Positions 1 to 6,006 of a stretch of DNA of 6,840 nucleotides are shown one piece after another (the stretch's first letter is position 1; the number at the start of each line of letters is the position of its first letter). Made by a program: the position numbers and the translations under genes. Location of the stretch: assembly GCA_013290035.1 (NCBI GenBank), contig JABCYT010000184.1, positions 1 through 6,840 of the forward strand, read 5' to 3'. The notes under the pieces are model-generated. The model searched no databases and was not told where the DNA came from. It saw nothing but the letters and a program-made list of their open reading frames with translations. Source of the stretch: Alphaproteobacteria bacterium (GTDB lineage Bacteria; Pseudomonadota; Alphaproteobacteria; Reyranellales; Reyranellaceae).

Positions 1-717
1 ACCGCGCTGATCGGCGCCGACGGTCTGTGGTCGAACGTGCGCCGCCAGGTTACGGGCGACGGCAATCCCAGGGTGTCGGGGCACACGACCTACCGCTCGG
101 TGATTCCGACCGGGCAGATGCCGGAGGATCTGCGCTGGAACGCCGCCACGCTGTGGGCGGGGCCGAAGTGCCACATCGTCCATTACCCGCTGTCGGGCTG
201 GAAGGTGTTCAACCTCGTCGTGACCTATCACAACGATGCGCCCGAGCCGGTCGCCGGCAAACCGGTGCCGGTCGAGGAGGTGAGGCGCGGCTTCACCCAT
301 GTCTGCCAGCGCGCGCAGAGCATCATCCGCCATGGCAAGGACTGGCACATGTGGGTGCTGTGCGATCGCGACCCGGTCGACCGGTGGATCGATGGACGGG
401 TGGCGCTGCTGGGCGACGCCGCGCACCCCATGCTGCAATACATGGCGCAGGGCGCCTGCATGGCGATGGAGGATGCGGTGTGCCTGGCCGATTCGCTCAG
501 CCGCACCGACACGCTCGAATCAGGCCTCGCGAGCTATCGCGACCGTCGCATGCTGCGCACGGCGCGGGTGCAGCTCATGTCGCGCGCCATGGGCGATCAC
601 GTCTATCACCCGGCCGGCCCGCACGCTGCGCTGCGCAACGCGATAATGACCGCCAAGAGCCAGGCCGAATGGCTCGACACCTTGGAATGGCTCTACGGCG
701 GCAACGGGCTCGACTGA
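1..717 (+). CDS. FAD-dependent aromatic hydroxylase, 3-hydroxybenzoate 6-hydroxylase-like (5' truncated by window)
   Basis: This is the C-terminal 238 residues of a class A flavoprotein monooxygenase, read in frame from base 1 to the TGA at 715-717. Family members are about 400 residues, so roughly the first 160, with the GxGxxG FAD-binding motif, lie outside the window. Two family signatures are visible: GADG at partial residues 5-8 (the DG motif contacting FAD and NAD(P)H) and GDAAHP at 138-143 (the second FAD motif), followed by MLQYMAQGACMAMEDAVCLA. That stretch and the tail ending LYGG resemble 3-hydroxybenzoate 6-hydroxylases, which make gentisate using NADH and O2. Salicylate and 6-hydroxynicotinate hydroxylases are close relatives, so the substrate is inferred. 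The enzyme should be cytoplasmic. An in-frame GTG at base 37 is internal, because conserved family sequence continues upstream of it. Family assignment is strong; substrate is moderate. Confidence 0.85.
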   Translation, partial: TALIGADGLWSNVRRQVTGDGNPRVSGHTTYRSVIPTGQMPEDLRWNAATLWAGPKCHIVHYPLSGWKVFNLVVTYHNDAPEPVAGKPVPVEEVRRGFTHVCQRAQSIIRHGKDWHMWVLCDRDPVDRWIDGRVALLGDAAHPMLQYMAQGACMAMEDAVCLADSLSRTDTLESGLASYRDRRMLRTARVQLMSRAMGDHVYHPAGPHAALRNAIMTAKSQAEWLDTLEWLYGGNGLD

Positions 718-752
718 GCCGGTCGTCGGCCGAGGTTTCGTCGTGCGTGCCG

Positions 753-771
753 GCAGAAATCTGCTTTGACT
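753..771 (+). promoter_or_regulatory. Possible promoter element with adjacent small palindrome upstream of the reductase gene
   Basis: A 12-base palindrome, GCAGA-AA-TCTGC (753-764), sits one base before TTGACT (766-771), a good match to a sigma70 -35 box. No convincing -10 box follows at 16-18 bp; the best is CATCTG. This may mark a separate promoter for the reductase gene inside the 104-bp gap after the hydroxylase, or be chance. Weak evidence. Confidence 0.25.
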
Positions 772-810
772 TCGCCCGGGGCGTGGCCATCTGGACTCTG
801 AGTGGGTCGA

Positions 811-815
811 AAGGA
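811..815 (+). promoter_or_regulatory. Ribosome binding site fixing the reductase start
   Basis: AAGGA lies 6 bases before the ATG at 822. It supports that start over the much longer open frame running in from base 27, whose upstream part only shadows the hydroxylase gene in another frame. Confidence 0.7.
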
Positions 816-821
816 CAGGAC

Positions 822-1754
822 ATGCGCATTCTCGTGGTCGGTGCCGGCGCGATCGGCGGCTATTTCGGCGCGCGGTTGCTCGCCGCCGGACGCGACGTCA
901 CCTTCCTGGTGCGGCCGCGCCGCGCCGCCGAGCTGGCGAAGACGGGCCTGGTGGTGAAAAGCCGGAAGGGCGATCTCGCCCTGCCGCCGCCGCCCACCGT
1001 GGCGGCCGACGCCATCAAGGCGCCGTTCGAGCTGGTGCTGGTGAGCTGCAAGGCGTTCGATCTTGCGGCGGCGATGGAGTCTTTCGCGCCGGCGGTCGGC
1101 TCCACCACCGCGATCCTGCCGCTGCTGAACGGCATGGGCCATCTCGATGCGCTCGCAGCGCGCTTCGGCAAGGCCGCCGTGATGGGCGGCCAGTGCGCCA
1201 TCTCCACCGTGCTCGACGGCGAGGGCCGCGTGCTCCATCTCAACGAGCTTCACCTGCTCACCTTCGGCGAGCTCGACGGCGCGCGCTCGGCCCGCGCCGG
1301 CGCGATTGCGGCCGACTTTGCCAATGCCGGCTTCGACGGCGGCTTGAGCGAAGCGATCCTGCAGGAAATGTGGGAGAAGTGGGTGTTCATCGCCACGGCC
1401 GCCGGCATCACCTGCCTGATGCGCGCCGCTGTCGGCGATATCGTGGTCGCCGGCGCGACCGACCTCACCCTGGCGTTGTTCAAGGAGATCTCCACCATCG
1501 CGGCCGACCAGGGCTTCGCGCTGCGGCCGGCCGCGGCGGAGCGGGGACGCGCCATGCTGACCCAGGCGGGTTCCCCCTTCACCGCCTCGATGCTGCGCGA
1601 CGTCGAAGGCGGCCGTCCGATCGAGGCCGACCACATGCTGGGCGATCTGCTGAAGCGCGGCCGTGACAGGCTCGGCGGCTACCCGATGCTGGGCATTGCC
1701 TATGCGCATTTGAAGGCCTACGAAGCGCGCCGGACGCGCGAGGGCCGGCCGTAG
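822..1754 (+). CDS. Ketopantoate reductase (ApbA/PanE) family oxidoreductase, 310 aa
   Basis: This is a complete NAD(P)H-dependent 2-dehydropantoate 2-reductase family protein of usual length (about 300 aa). The N-terminal Rossmann fold opens with GAGAIGG at residues 7-13. An LLNG motif places N103 at the nucleotide-side Asn of the family. The C-terminal helical domain has K186 at the catalytic lysine position (EMWEKW), S256 in ASMLRD and E268 matching the substrate-binding Ser and Glu of E. coli PanE. However, the residue four after the lysine, Asn in E. coli (N180), is I190 here, and the surrounding helix (ATAAGITCLMRA) differs from the classic NxxINPLTA pattern. Many proteobacterial paralogues with this feature are annotated PanE without proof. 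The neighbour is an aromatic hydroxylase, not pantothenate genes, so a different 2-oxo acid substrate is plausible. The start is set by AAGGA 6 bases upstream. The family is certain, the role is not, and no symbol is given. Confidence 0.9.
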   Translation: MRILVVGAGAIGGYFGARLLAAGRDVTFLVRPRRAAELAKTGLVVKSRKGDLALPPPPTVAADAIKAPFELVLVSCKAFDLAAAMESFAPAVGSTTAILPLLNGMGHLDALAARFGKAAVMGGQCAISTVLDGEGRVLHLNELHLLTFGELDGARSARAGAIAADFANAGFDGGLSEAILQEMWEKWVFIATAAGITCLMRAAVGDIVVAGATDLTLALFKEISTIAADQGFALRPAAAERGRAMLTQAGSPFTASMLRDVEGGRPIEADHMLGDLLKRGRDRLGGYPMLGIAYAHLKAYEARRTREGRP

Positions 1755-1769
1755 CGGCGGTCGGCATCG

Positions 1770-2342
1770 TCAGTTGGGCGGACGCCTGGGGTAACGCCCA
1801 TAGCTCGGCTCGCAATGCACGACGTGCCAGGGGCCGTAGTGGCGGCAAACGCCGCCATTCGGCCCCTCCCACCAGTCGATGAACAAGGTGCCGGGACCAC
1901 TGGTCTTGGGGATCTCGCCGTCGAGCAGCCGCGCGTCATAGGTCAGCGTGTCGCCGCTGAGCTTGGGGTTGGTCAGCTCGACGATCGTGTTCTGCTCCTT
2001 GCCGTCCACCAGCATGGAAAGGTTGGCGTTGGGCGGATCCTTCTCGAAATTGCGCTGACCCTTGTTCCACTCGTCGATCAGGGCCTGCGTCGCCACGTTG
2101 GCCGTCATGCGCTGGGGACGATCGGAGAACATGATGGTTCCGGGCGAGACGCCCTTCAGGGTGAGGATCTTGCCGTCGTAGCTGGCCGACGTTGCCGTTT
2201 GCACCAGCAGCCAGTCCGCCGGCGGCATGGGGAAGGGGGCATTGGGTCCTGCAGCCGGCGCCGTCGGTGCCGGCGCCTGTGCGAACACCGATACGCAGCT
2301 CGCTATGAGGAAGACGACAGAACAGAAGGCTCTCGTCATCAT
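1770..2342 (-). CDS. Exported protein of unknown function, 190 aa
   Basis: This minus-strand gene has an N-terminal signal peptide: MMTR, a hydrophobic stretch over residues 5-20, then a likely signal peptidase I site after VFA (A21). An Ala/Pro-rich linker (residues 23-42) follows, then a soluble domain with FSDRPQR (72-78), DPPNANL and NPKLSGDTLTYDARLLDG, and a C-terminal segment with two cysteines (C166, C177) that could form a disulfide in the periplasm. IASC at 13-16 loosely fits a lipobox, but hydrophobic sequence continues after the Cys, which favours cleavage at A21. The FSDRPQR plus SGDTLTYD pattern resembles uncharacterised exported proteins I recall from alphaproteobacteria; I know no function. 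The start is the tandem ATG at 2342-2337, because it begins the signal peptide; a frame extension to 2420 would add 26 residues ahead of it. The Shine-Dalgarno is weak (GGA about 12 bases upstream). The stop lies 15 bp from the convergent reductase gene. Confidence 0.8.
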   Translation of the reverse strand: MMTRAFCSVVFLIASCVSVFAQAPAPTAPAAGPNAPFPMPPADWLLVQTATSASYDGKILTLKGVSPGTIMFSDRPQRMTANVATQALIDEWNKGQRNFEKDPPNANLSMLVDGKEQNTIVELTNPKLSGDTLTYDARLLDGEIPKTSGPGTLFIDWWEGPNGGVCRHYGPWHVVHCEPSYGRYPRRPPN

Positions 2343-2409
2343 TGCGCTTATCTTTCCGGGCTTAACTGCAACGCGAGACGGTACACCGCGCGTGACGGGG
2401 AAAGAACGG

Positions 2410-2416
2410 GCATAAT
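2410..2416 (+). promoter_or_regulatory. Candidate -10 box / operator half-site just upstream of the regulator gene
   Basis: GCATAAT here contains CATAAT (2411-2416), one base off the -10 consensus, and also GCATAA, six of seven bases of the right arm of the operator found upstream of nadA. The ATG at 2426 is only 9 bases downstream and has no clear Shine-Dalgarno, so transcription from this box would give a nearly leaderless mRNA. No matching -35 box is evident. Autoregulation is only suggested. Confidence 0.3.
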
Positions 2417-2425
2417 GCACCCGAC

Positions 2426-3358
2426 ATGTCGCCCGCCGTCGGACCCCGTCCCGTTACCATCGAACTCAATGCGGTGCTGGTCGCCCTGATCGGCGAGGAG
2501 CCTCAGGTGCTGACCCTGCAGGACGGTGCGCTGCTGCCGTCCGGTCCGTTCGAGGGCGATCATCCCACCCTGCAGACAGGGCTGCGCGCCTGGGTCGAGC
2601 GCCAAACCCATCATCCGCTGGGCTATGTCGAGCAGCTCTACACCTTCGCCGACCGCTCCCGCGCCGAAGCGACGACGGGCCGGCGCATCGTCTCGATCTC
2701 CTATCTCGGCCTGACGCGCGAACGCGTGGCCGCCGGCAAGAGAGAGCCCGGCTGGCAGAGCTTCTATCGTTACTTTCCCTGGGAGGATTGGCGTACCGGC
2801 CCGTCCAAACTTCTGGCGCACACCATCCTGCCGCGGCTCGGCAAGTGGAGCGATGAGGCGCGCGAGCCTGCGATCAAGCGTGAACGGCGCCAGCGGGTCG
2901 CCGTCACTTTTGACGATTCAGCCTGGAACGAAGAGCTGGTGCTGCAGCGCTACGAGCTGCTCTACGAAGCAGGGCTGGTGCCGGAGGCGGGGCGGCCCAA
3001 GCGTCCTGTCGGCGATCCCGTGCCGGGCGAGCCGATGAGCTACGACCACCGCCGCATCCTCGCCACCGGAATCGCGCGGCTGCGCGCCAAGATCAAGTAC
3101 CGGCCGGTCGTGTTCGAGCTGATGCCGCCCGACTTCACCCTGGGCCAGCTCCAGCGCGCCGTCGAGGCGCTGGCGGGGCGGCGCCTGCACAAGCAGAATT
3201 TCCGCCGCCTGGTCGAGCAGCAGGGCCTCGTCGAGGAAACCGGCGCGCTCACTGCGGAAACCGGCGGGCGGCCGGCCAAGCTCTACCGTTTTCGTCGCGA
3301 GATCCTGCTCGAGCGCGCCGTCGCCGGCACCAAGCTCCCGCTCGCCCGCTCGGCGTAA
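2426..3358 (+). CDS. nadQ: NadQ/NrtR-like transcriptional regulator of NAD biosynthesis, 310 aa
   Basis: The protein has an N-terminal Nudix-like domain and a C-terminal winged helix-turn-helix, the architecture of Nudix-related NAD regulators. The Nudix half contains VEQLYTF at 68-74 and RRIVSISYLGL, typical of this group. The region where a Nudix box belongs (40-66) is degenerate: the catalytic REUxEE core reads RAWVERQ, so hydrolase activity is unlikely and the domain probably senses a ligand. From about residue 237 the sequence FTLGQLQRAVEAL, KQNFRRLVEQQGLVEE and the wing GGRPAKLYRFR (280-290) match the DNA-binding half of NrtR proteins. The gene lies 98 bp upstream of nadABC on the same strand, with two palindromic operators between, as expected for a local repressor. 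The ATG at 2426 has no obvious Shine-Dalgarno. The NadQ name rests on recall of alphaproteobacterial nadQ-nadABC arrangements; the effector is unknown from sequence. Confidence 0.82.
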   Translation: MSPAVGPRPVTIELNAVLVALIGEEPQVLTLQDGALLPSGPFEGDHPTLQTGLRAWVERQTHHPLGYVEQLYTFADRSRAEATTGRRIVSISYLGLTRERVAAGKREPGWQSFYRYFPWEDWRTGPSKLLAHTILPRLGKWSDEAREPAIKRERRQRVAVTFDDSAWNEELVLQRYELLYEAGLVPEAGRPKRPVGDPVPGEPMSYDHRRILATGIARLRAKIKYRPVVFELMPPDFTLGQLQRAVEALAGRRLHKQNFRRLVEQQGLVEETGALTAETGGRPAKLYRFRREILLERAVAGTKLPLARSA

Positions 3359-3386
3359 CGGCGGGGGCAATTTCGCAAATGGCCTC

Positions 3387-3430
3387 TTGACGCCTCTTTA
3401 TGCTCAGGTCTAGCATAATCCTGTTATACT
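3387..3430 (+). promoter_or_regulatory. nadABC promoter region (two candidate -10 choices)
   Basis: The best -10 is an extended element, TG-T-TATACT (3422-3430), without a good -35. It would start transcription near 3436-3438 and leave a leader of about 20 bases. The alternative is TTGACG (3387-3392) with TAGCAT (3411-3416) at 18-bp spacing. Either choice puts polymerase contacts inside one or both palindromes, which fits repression by steric block. Confidence 0.55.
3398..3418. promoter_or_regulatory. Operator 1 for the NAD regulator (21-bp palindrome)
   Basis: TTATGCT and AGCATAA are perfect 7-base inverted arms around a 7-base centre. It is the upstream copy of a pair sharing the same arms; its centre (CAGGTCT) is less symmetric than that of the second copy. 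It overlaps the TAGCAT candidate -10 box. Binding by the upstream gene's product is inferred from position and symmetry. Confidence 0.78.
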
Positions 3431-3444
3431 CAGAGTGAGCATAA
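3424..3444. promoter_or_regulatory. Operator 2 for the NAD regulator (21-bp palindrome)
   Basis: TTATACTCA and TGAGCATAA form 9-base inverted arms with one mismatch around GAG. It repeats operator 1 with a centre-to-centre distance of 26 bp and 5 bp between the two sites. The left arm overlaps the extended -10 TATACT, and the right arm ends 1 base before the AGGAG of nadA. A bound dimer here would block initiation. Confidence 0.8.
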
Positions 3445-3445
3445 T

Positions 3446-3450
3446 AGGAG
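3446..3450 (+). promoter_or_regulatory. Ribosome binding site fixing the nadA start
   Basis: AGGAG lies 6 bases before the ATG at 3457. An in-frame TTG at 3451 directly abuts AGGAG and is too close to be the start, so ATG 3457 is chosen. Confidence 0.8.
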
Positions 3451-3456
3451 TTGCCC

Positions 3457-4431
3457 ATGTCCCTCTCCCCGCAATCCGCCCAGCTCTATGAAAAGGTGAA
3501 GTCGGTGATCCTGCCGGCCGAATGGTCGGAATTCGCCCCCGATGTCGACGCCATCCTGGCGCTGAAGCGGGAGCGCAACGCCGTCATCCTCGCCCACAAT
3601 TACCAGACGCCGGAGATCTTCCACGGCGTCGCCGACATCGTGGGCGACAGCCTGGCGCTGGCCCGCGAGGCCATGAAGACCGACGCCGAGGTGATCGTGC
3701 TGGCGGGCGTGCATTTCATGGCCGAGACCGCCAAGCTCCTGAACCCCGGCCGCACTGTGCTGATCCCCGATCTCAGGGCCGGTTGCTCGCTCGCCGCCTC
3801 GATCACGGCGGCCGATGTGCGCCTGCTGCGCCAGCGCTGGCCGGGCGTGCCGATCGTGACCTATGTCAACACGTCGGCGGCCGTGAAGGCCGAGAGCGAC
3901 ATCTGCTGCACCTCGGGCAATGCGAAGAAGATCGTCGAAAGCCTGGGCGTGCCCAAGGTCATCATGCTGCCCGACGAGTACCTGGCGCAGAACATCGCCG
4001 CCGAAACCAAGGTCGAGATCGTGACCTGGGCGGGCCACTGCGAGGTCCATGAGCGCTTCAGCGCCGCCGACGTGCGCCAGCTCAGGATCGGCCATCCCGG
4101 CATCGTCGTGCTGGCCCATCCCGAGTGCCCGCCCGAGGTGGTAGCCGAGGCCGATTTCGCGGGCTCGACGGCGGCGATGGCCGACTATGTCAGCCGCGAG
4201 AAGCCGGGCCGGGTCGTGCTGATGACCGAGTGCTCGATGAGCGACAACATCGCCGCCCTCAATCCGGGCATCGACTTCGTGCGGCCGTGCAATCTCTGCC
4301 CGCACATGAAGCGCATCACCCTGCCCAAGATCCGCCGCGCGCTCGAGACCATGCGGCACGAGGTGACGATCGATCCCGCCGTCGCCACGGCCGCCCGCCG
4401 TGCCGTCGAGCGCATGCTGGCGATCCGTTAG
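3457..4431 (+). CDS. nadA: Quinolinate synthase NadA, 324 aa
   Basis: NadA condenses iminoaspartate with dihydroxyacetone phosphate to quinolinate in the cytoplasm using an oxygen-sensitive [4Fe-4S] cluster, the second step of de novo NAD synthesis from aspartate. The family motif HNYQ is at residues 47-50, followed by [10 protein letters not shown]. The three expected cluster cysteines are present: C110 in AGCSLAA, C224 in HPECPPEV and C281 in NLCPHM, in the same contexts as in thermophile NadA structures. C278 precedes C281 in a CxxC pair, but the third Cys of the E. coli CxxCxxC pattern is His here (H284 by spacing). Length is near that of the shorter NadA type (about 300-350 aa). The first gene of an operon with nadB 9 bp downstream, it sits under two palindromic operators and so is probably repressed when NAD is plentiful. 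The ATG at 3457 is set by AGGAG. Confidence 0.97.
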   Translation: MSLSPQSAQLYEKVKSVILPAEWSEFAPDVDAILALKRERNAVILAHNYQTPEIFHGVADIVGDSLALAREAMKTDAEVIVLAGVHFMAETAKLLNPGRTVLIPDLRAGCSLAASITAADVRLLRQRWPGVPIVTYVNTSAAVKAESDICCTSGNAKKIVESLGVPKVIMLPDEYLAQNIAAETKVEIVTWAGHCEVHERFSAADVRQLRIGHPGIVVLAHPECPPEVVAEADFAGSTAAMADYVSREKPGRVVLMTECSMSDNIAALNPGIDFVRPCNLCPHMKRITLPKIRRALETMRHEVTIDPAVATAARRAVERMLAIR

Positions 4432-4436
4432 GAGGA
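4430..4436 (+). promoter_or_regulatory. Ribosome binding site of nadB, overlapping the nadA stop
   Basis: AGGAGGA, an unusually complete Shine-Dalgarno, begins within the nadA TAG (4429-4431) and ends 4 bases before the nadB ATG. The overlap suggests coupled translation of the two partner enzymes. Confidence 0.8.
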
Positions 4437-4440
4437 CGCG

Positions 4441-6003
4441 ATGGAAGCAATCCGCTCGGAATTGGCCGGTGCCCCGGTCATCATCGGCGGCGGCCTGGCC
4501 GGACTCATGACGGCGCTGCGGCTGGCGCCGCAGTCCGTGATCCTGCTCGCCAAGACGCCGCTCGCCCAAGGCGCCGCCTCGGCCTGGGCGCAGGGCGGCG
4601 TCGCCGCCGCCGTGGGCGAAGGCGACGATCCGGCGCTGCATGCCGCCGACACCCTGGCCGCCGGCGACGGGCTCAGCGATCCCGCCGTCGCTGCCCGCAT
4701 CGCCGCGGCGGCGCCCGACGCCATCACCCGGCTGGAACGCTTCGGCGTCGCCTTCGACCGCGATGCCCAGGGCCATTTCGCGCTCGGGCTGGAGGCCGCG
4801 CACGGCCGCCGCCGCATCGTTCACGTCACCGGCGACGGCACGGGGGCGGCGATCATGCGCGCGCTGGTCGCTGCGGTGGCTGCCACGCCGTCGATCACCA
4901 TTGTCGAAGGCCTCGAGGCGCGCCGCCTGCTGATCGACGATCGCGGCATCGCGGGCGTGCTGGCGGCGGGGCCGTGGAGCGCCTGCCTGCTGCCGACCCG
5001 TCGTGTCGTGCTTGCCACCGGCGGGTTGGGCGGCCTCTATGCCCAGACGACCAATCCGCTGGGCGCCATCGGCCAGGGCGTGGCGCTGGCCGCCCGCGCC
5101 GGTGCGGCGCTGGCCGACATGGAGTTCGTGCAGTTCCATCCGACCGCGCTCGCCGTCGGGCTCGATCCCATGCCGCTGGTCAGCGAGGCGGTGCGCGGCG
5201 AGGGCGCGGTGCTGGTGGATGAAACCGGCGCCCGGTTCATGGCGGGGCAGGGTCGCGCCGAGCTCGAGCCGCGCGACGTCGTCTCGCGTGCCGTGGCCGC
5301 TCACATCGCCGCCGGCCACCGCGTCTTCCTCGATGCACGCCAGGCGCTGGGGGCGGACTTCGCCCGGCACTTCCCCGGCATTACCGCGCGCTGCCGCGCT
5401 GCCGGCATCGATCCGGCGATCCAGCCGATCCCCGTGCGGCCTGCCGCGCACTACCACATGGGCGGCATCGCCGTGGACGCCGGGGGTCGCAGCACGATCG
5501 ACGGCTTGTGGGCGTGCGGCGAGGTCGCGGCGAGCGGCCTGCATGGCGCCAACCGACTCGCCAGCAATTCGCTGCTCGAGGCCGTGGTGATGGCGGGCTT
5601 CGTGGCCGACAGCGTCGCCGGCACGAAGGCGGGGCCATTGCCCGCGCCGCGGCCGGTGGCGTTGCCGGCCGCGCCCGACGCGGGCCCGCTCCGCGCCTTG
5701 GCAAGCGAAACCCTGGGCGTGGTGCGGGCGCTCACCGGCCTTGAAGCAGCGGTCGCGCATTTGCAGCCGCTCGCCTTCCGCGGCGGTGCGGCGGCCGATC
5801 CTGCCCTGGTGGCGCTGCTGATCGCCACGGCGGCGCTCGCCCGCGAGGAGAGCCGCGGCGGCCACTGGCGCGCCGACTTCCCGCATCCGTCGTTCGCGTG
5901 GGCGCGCCGCCTGATACAGCGCGTCGACGATACCGGCACGCGCGTGATCTGCCGCGCCGTGCCTTTGCCCAACCCTTCCCAACCCATCGCCAGCGGAGCC
6001 TGA
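4441..6003 (+). CDS. nadB: L-aspartate oxidase NadB, 520 aa
   Basis: NadB is the FAD flavoenzyme that oxidises L-aspartate to iminoaspartate, using O2 or fumarate, and passes this unstable product to NadA. It belongs to the succinate dehydrogenase/fumarate reductase flavoprotein family. The N-terminal dinucleotide motif is IIGGGLAGL with glycines at 16, 17, 18 and 21, followed by ASAWAQGGVAAA. Active-site features are QFHPTAL with H233, EPRDVVSRA with R278 (the position of the catalytic Arg290 in E. coli), and HYHMGG with H337 (Glu/Thr/His-type substrate site, E. coli His351). The FAD segment GLHGANRLASNSLLEAVV closes the flavin domain, and a C-terminal helical domain follows. Length is close to E. 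coli NadB (540 aa). HYHMGG, instead of the HYTCGG of E. coli, is common among other bacteria. It is the middle gene of nadABC, 9 bp after nadA and 3 bp before nadC. Confidence 0.97.
   Translation: MEAIRSELAGAPVIIGGGLAGLMTALRLAPQSVILLAKTPLAQGAASAWAQGGVAAAVGEGDDPALHAADTLAAGDGLSDPAVAARIAAAAPDAITRLERFGVAFDRDAQGHFALGLEAAHGRRRIVHVTGDGTGAAIMRALVAAVAATPSITIVEGLEARRLLIDDRGIAGVLAAGPWSACLLPTRRVVLATGGLGGLYAQTTNPLGAIGQGVALAARAGAALADMEFVQFHPTALAVGLDPMPLVSEAVRGEGAVLVDETGARFMAGQGRAELEPRDVVSRAVAAHIAAGHRVFLDARQALGADFARHFPGITARCRAAGIDPAIQPIPVRPAAHYHMGGIAVDAGGRSTIDGLWACGEVAASGLHGANRLASNSLLEAVVMAGFVADSVAGTKAGPLPAPRPVALPAAPDAGPLRALASETLGVVRALTGLEAAVAHLQPLAFRGGAAADPALVALLIATAALAREESRGGHWRADFPHPSFAWARRLIQRVDDTGTRVICRAVPLPNPSQPIASGA
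5995..5998 (+). promoter_or_regulatory. Ribosome binding site of nadC inside the nadB end
   Basis: GGAG lies within the last codons of nadB, 8 bases before the nadC ATG at 6007. It supports that start and tight coupling to nadB. Confidence 0.6.
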
Positions 6004-6006
6004 CCC

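Noticed and set aside
27..821. A long plus-strand frame running into the reductase gene, suggesting a 575-residue fusion
   Set aside because: The first 265 codons are an alternative frame of the hydroxylase gene and give an Arg/Gly/Pro-rich sequence without domains. The reductase has its own ATG and AAGGA at 811-822.
693..1709. A 338-codon minus-strand frame opposite the reductase
   Set aside because: It shadows a well-supported conserved gene and its composition (His, Gln, Arg and Gly rich) is typical of antisense frames in GC-rich DNA.
2251..2279. Repeated GCCGGCGCC in the exported-protein gene
   Set aside because: It encodes the Ala/Pro linker after the signal peptide (APAPTAP). Codon repetition explains it.
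2343..2425. Promoter search for the exported-protein gene in the divergent gap
   Set aside because: TTGCAG and GATAAG occur on the minus strand, but at 13-bp spacing, so no credible -35/-10 pair could be named.
1815..2489. A 224-codon plus-strand frame over the exported-protein gene
   Set aside because: The minus strand here has a proper signal peptide and domain-like sequence. The plus-strand product has none and runs into the start of the regulator gene in another frame.
3345..3370. Possible terminator after the regulator gene (CCCGC ... GCGGG)
   Set aside because: The stem is only 5 bp around an 11-base loop that spans the stop codon, and no T-run follows. A terminator is not supported.
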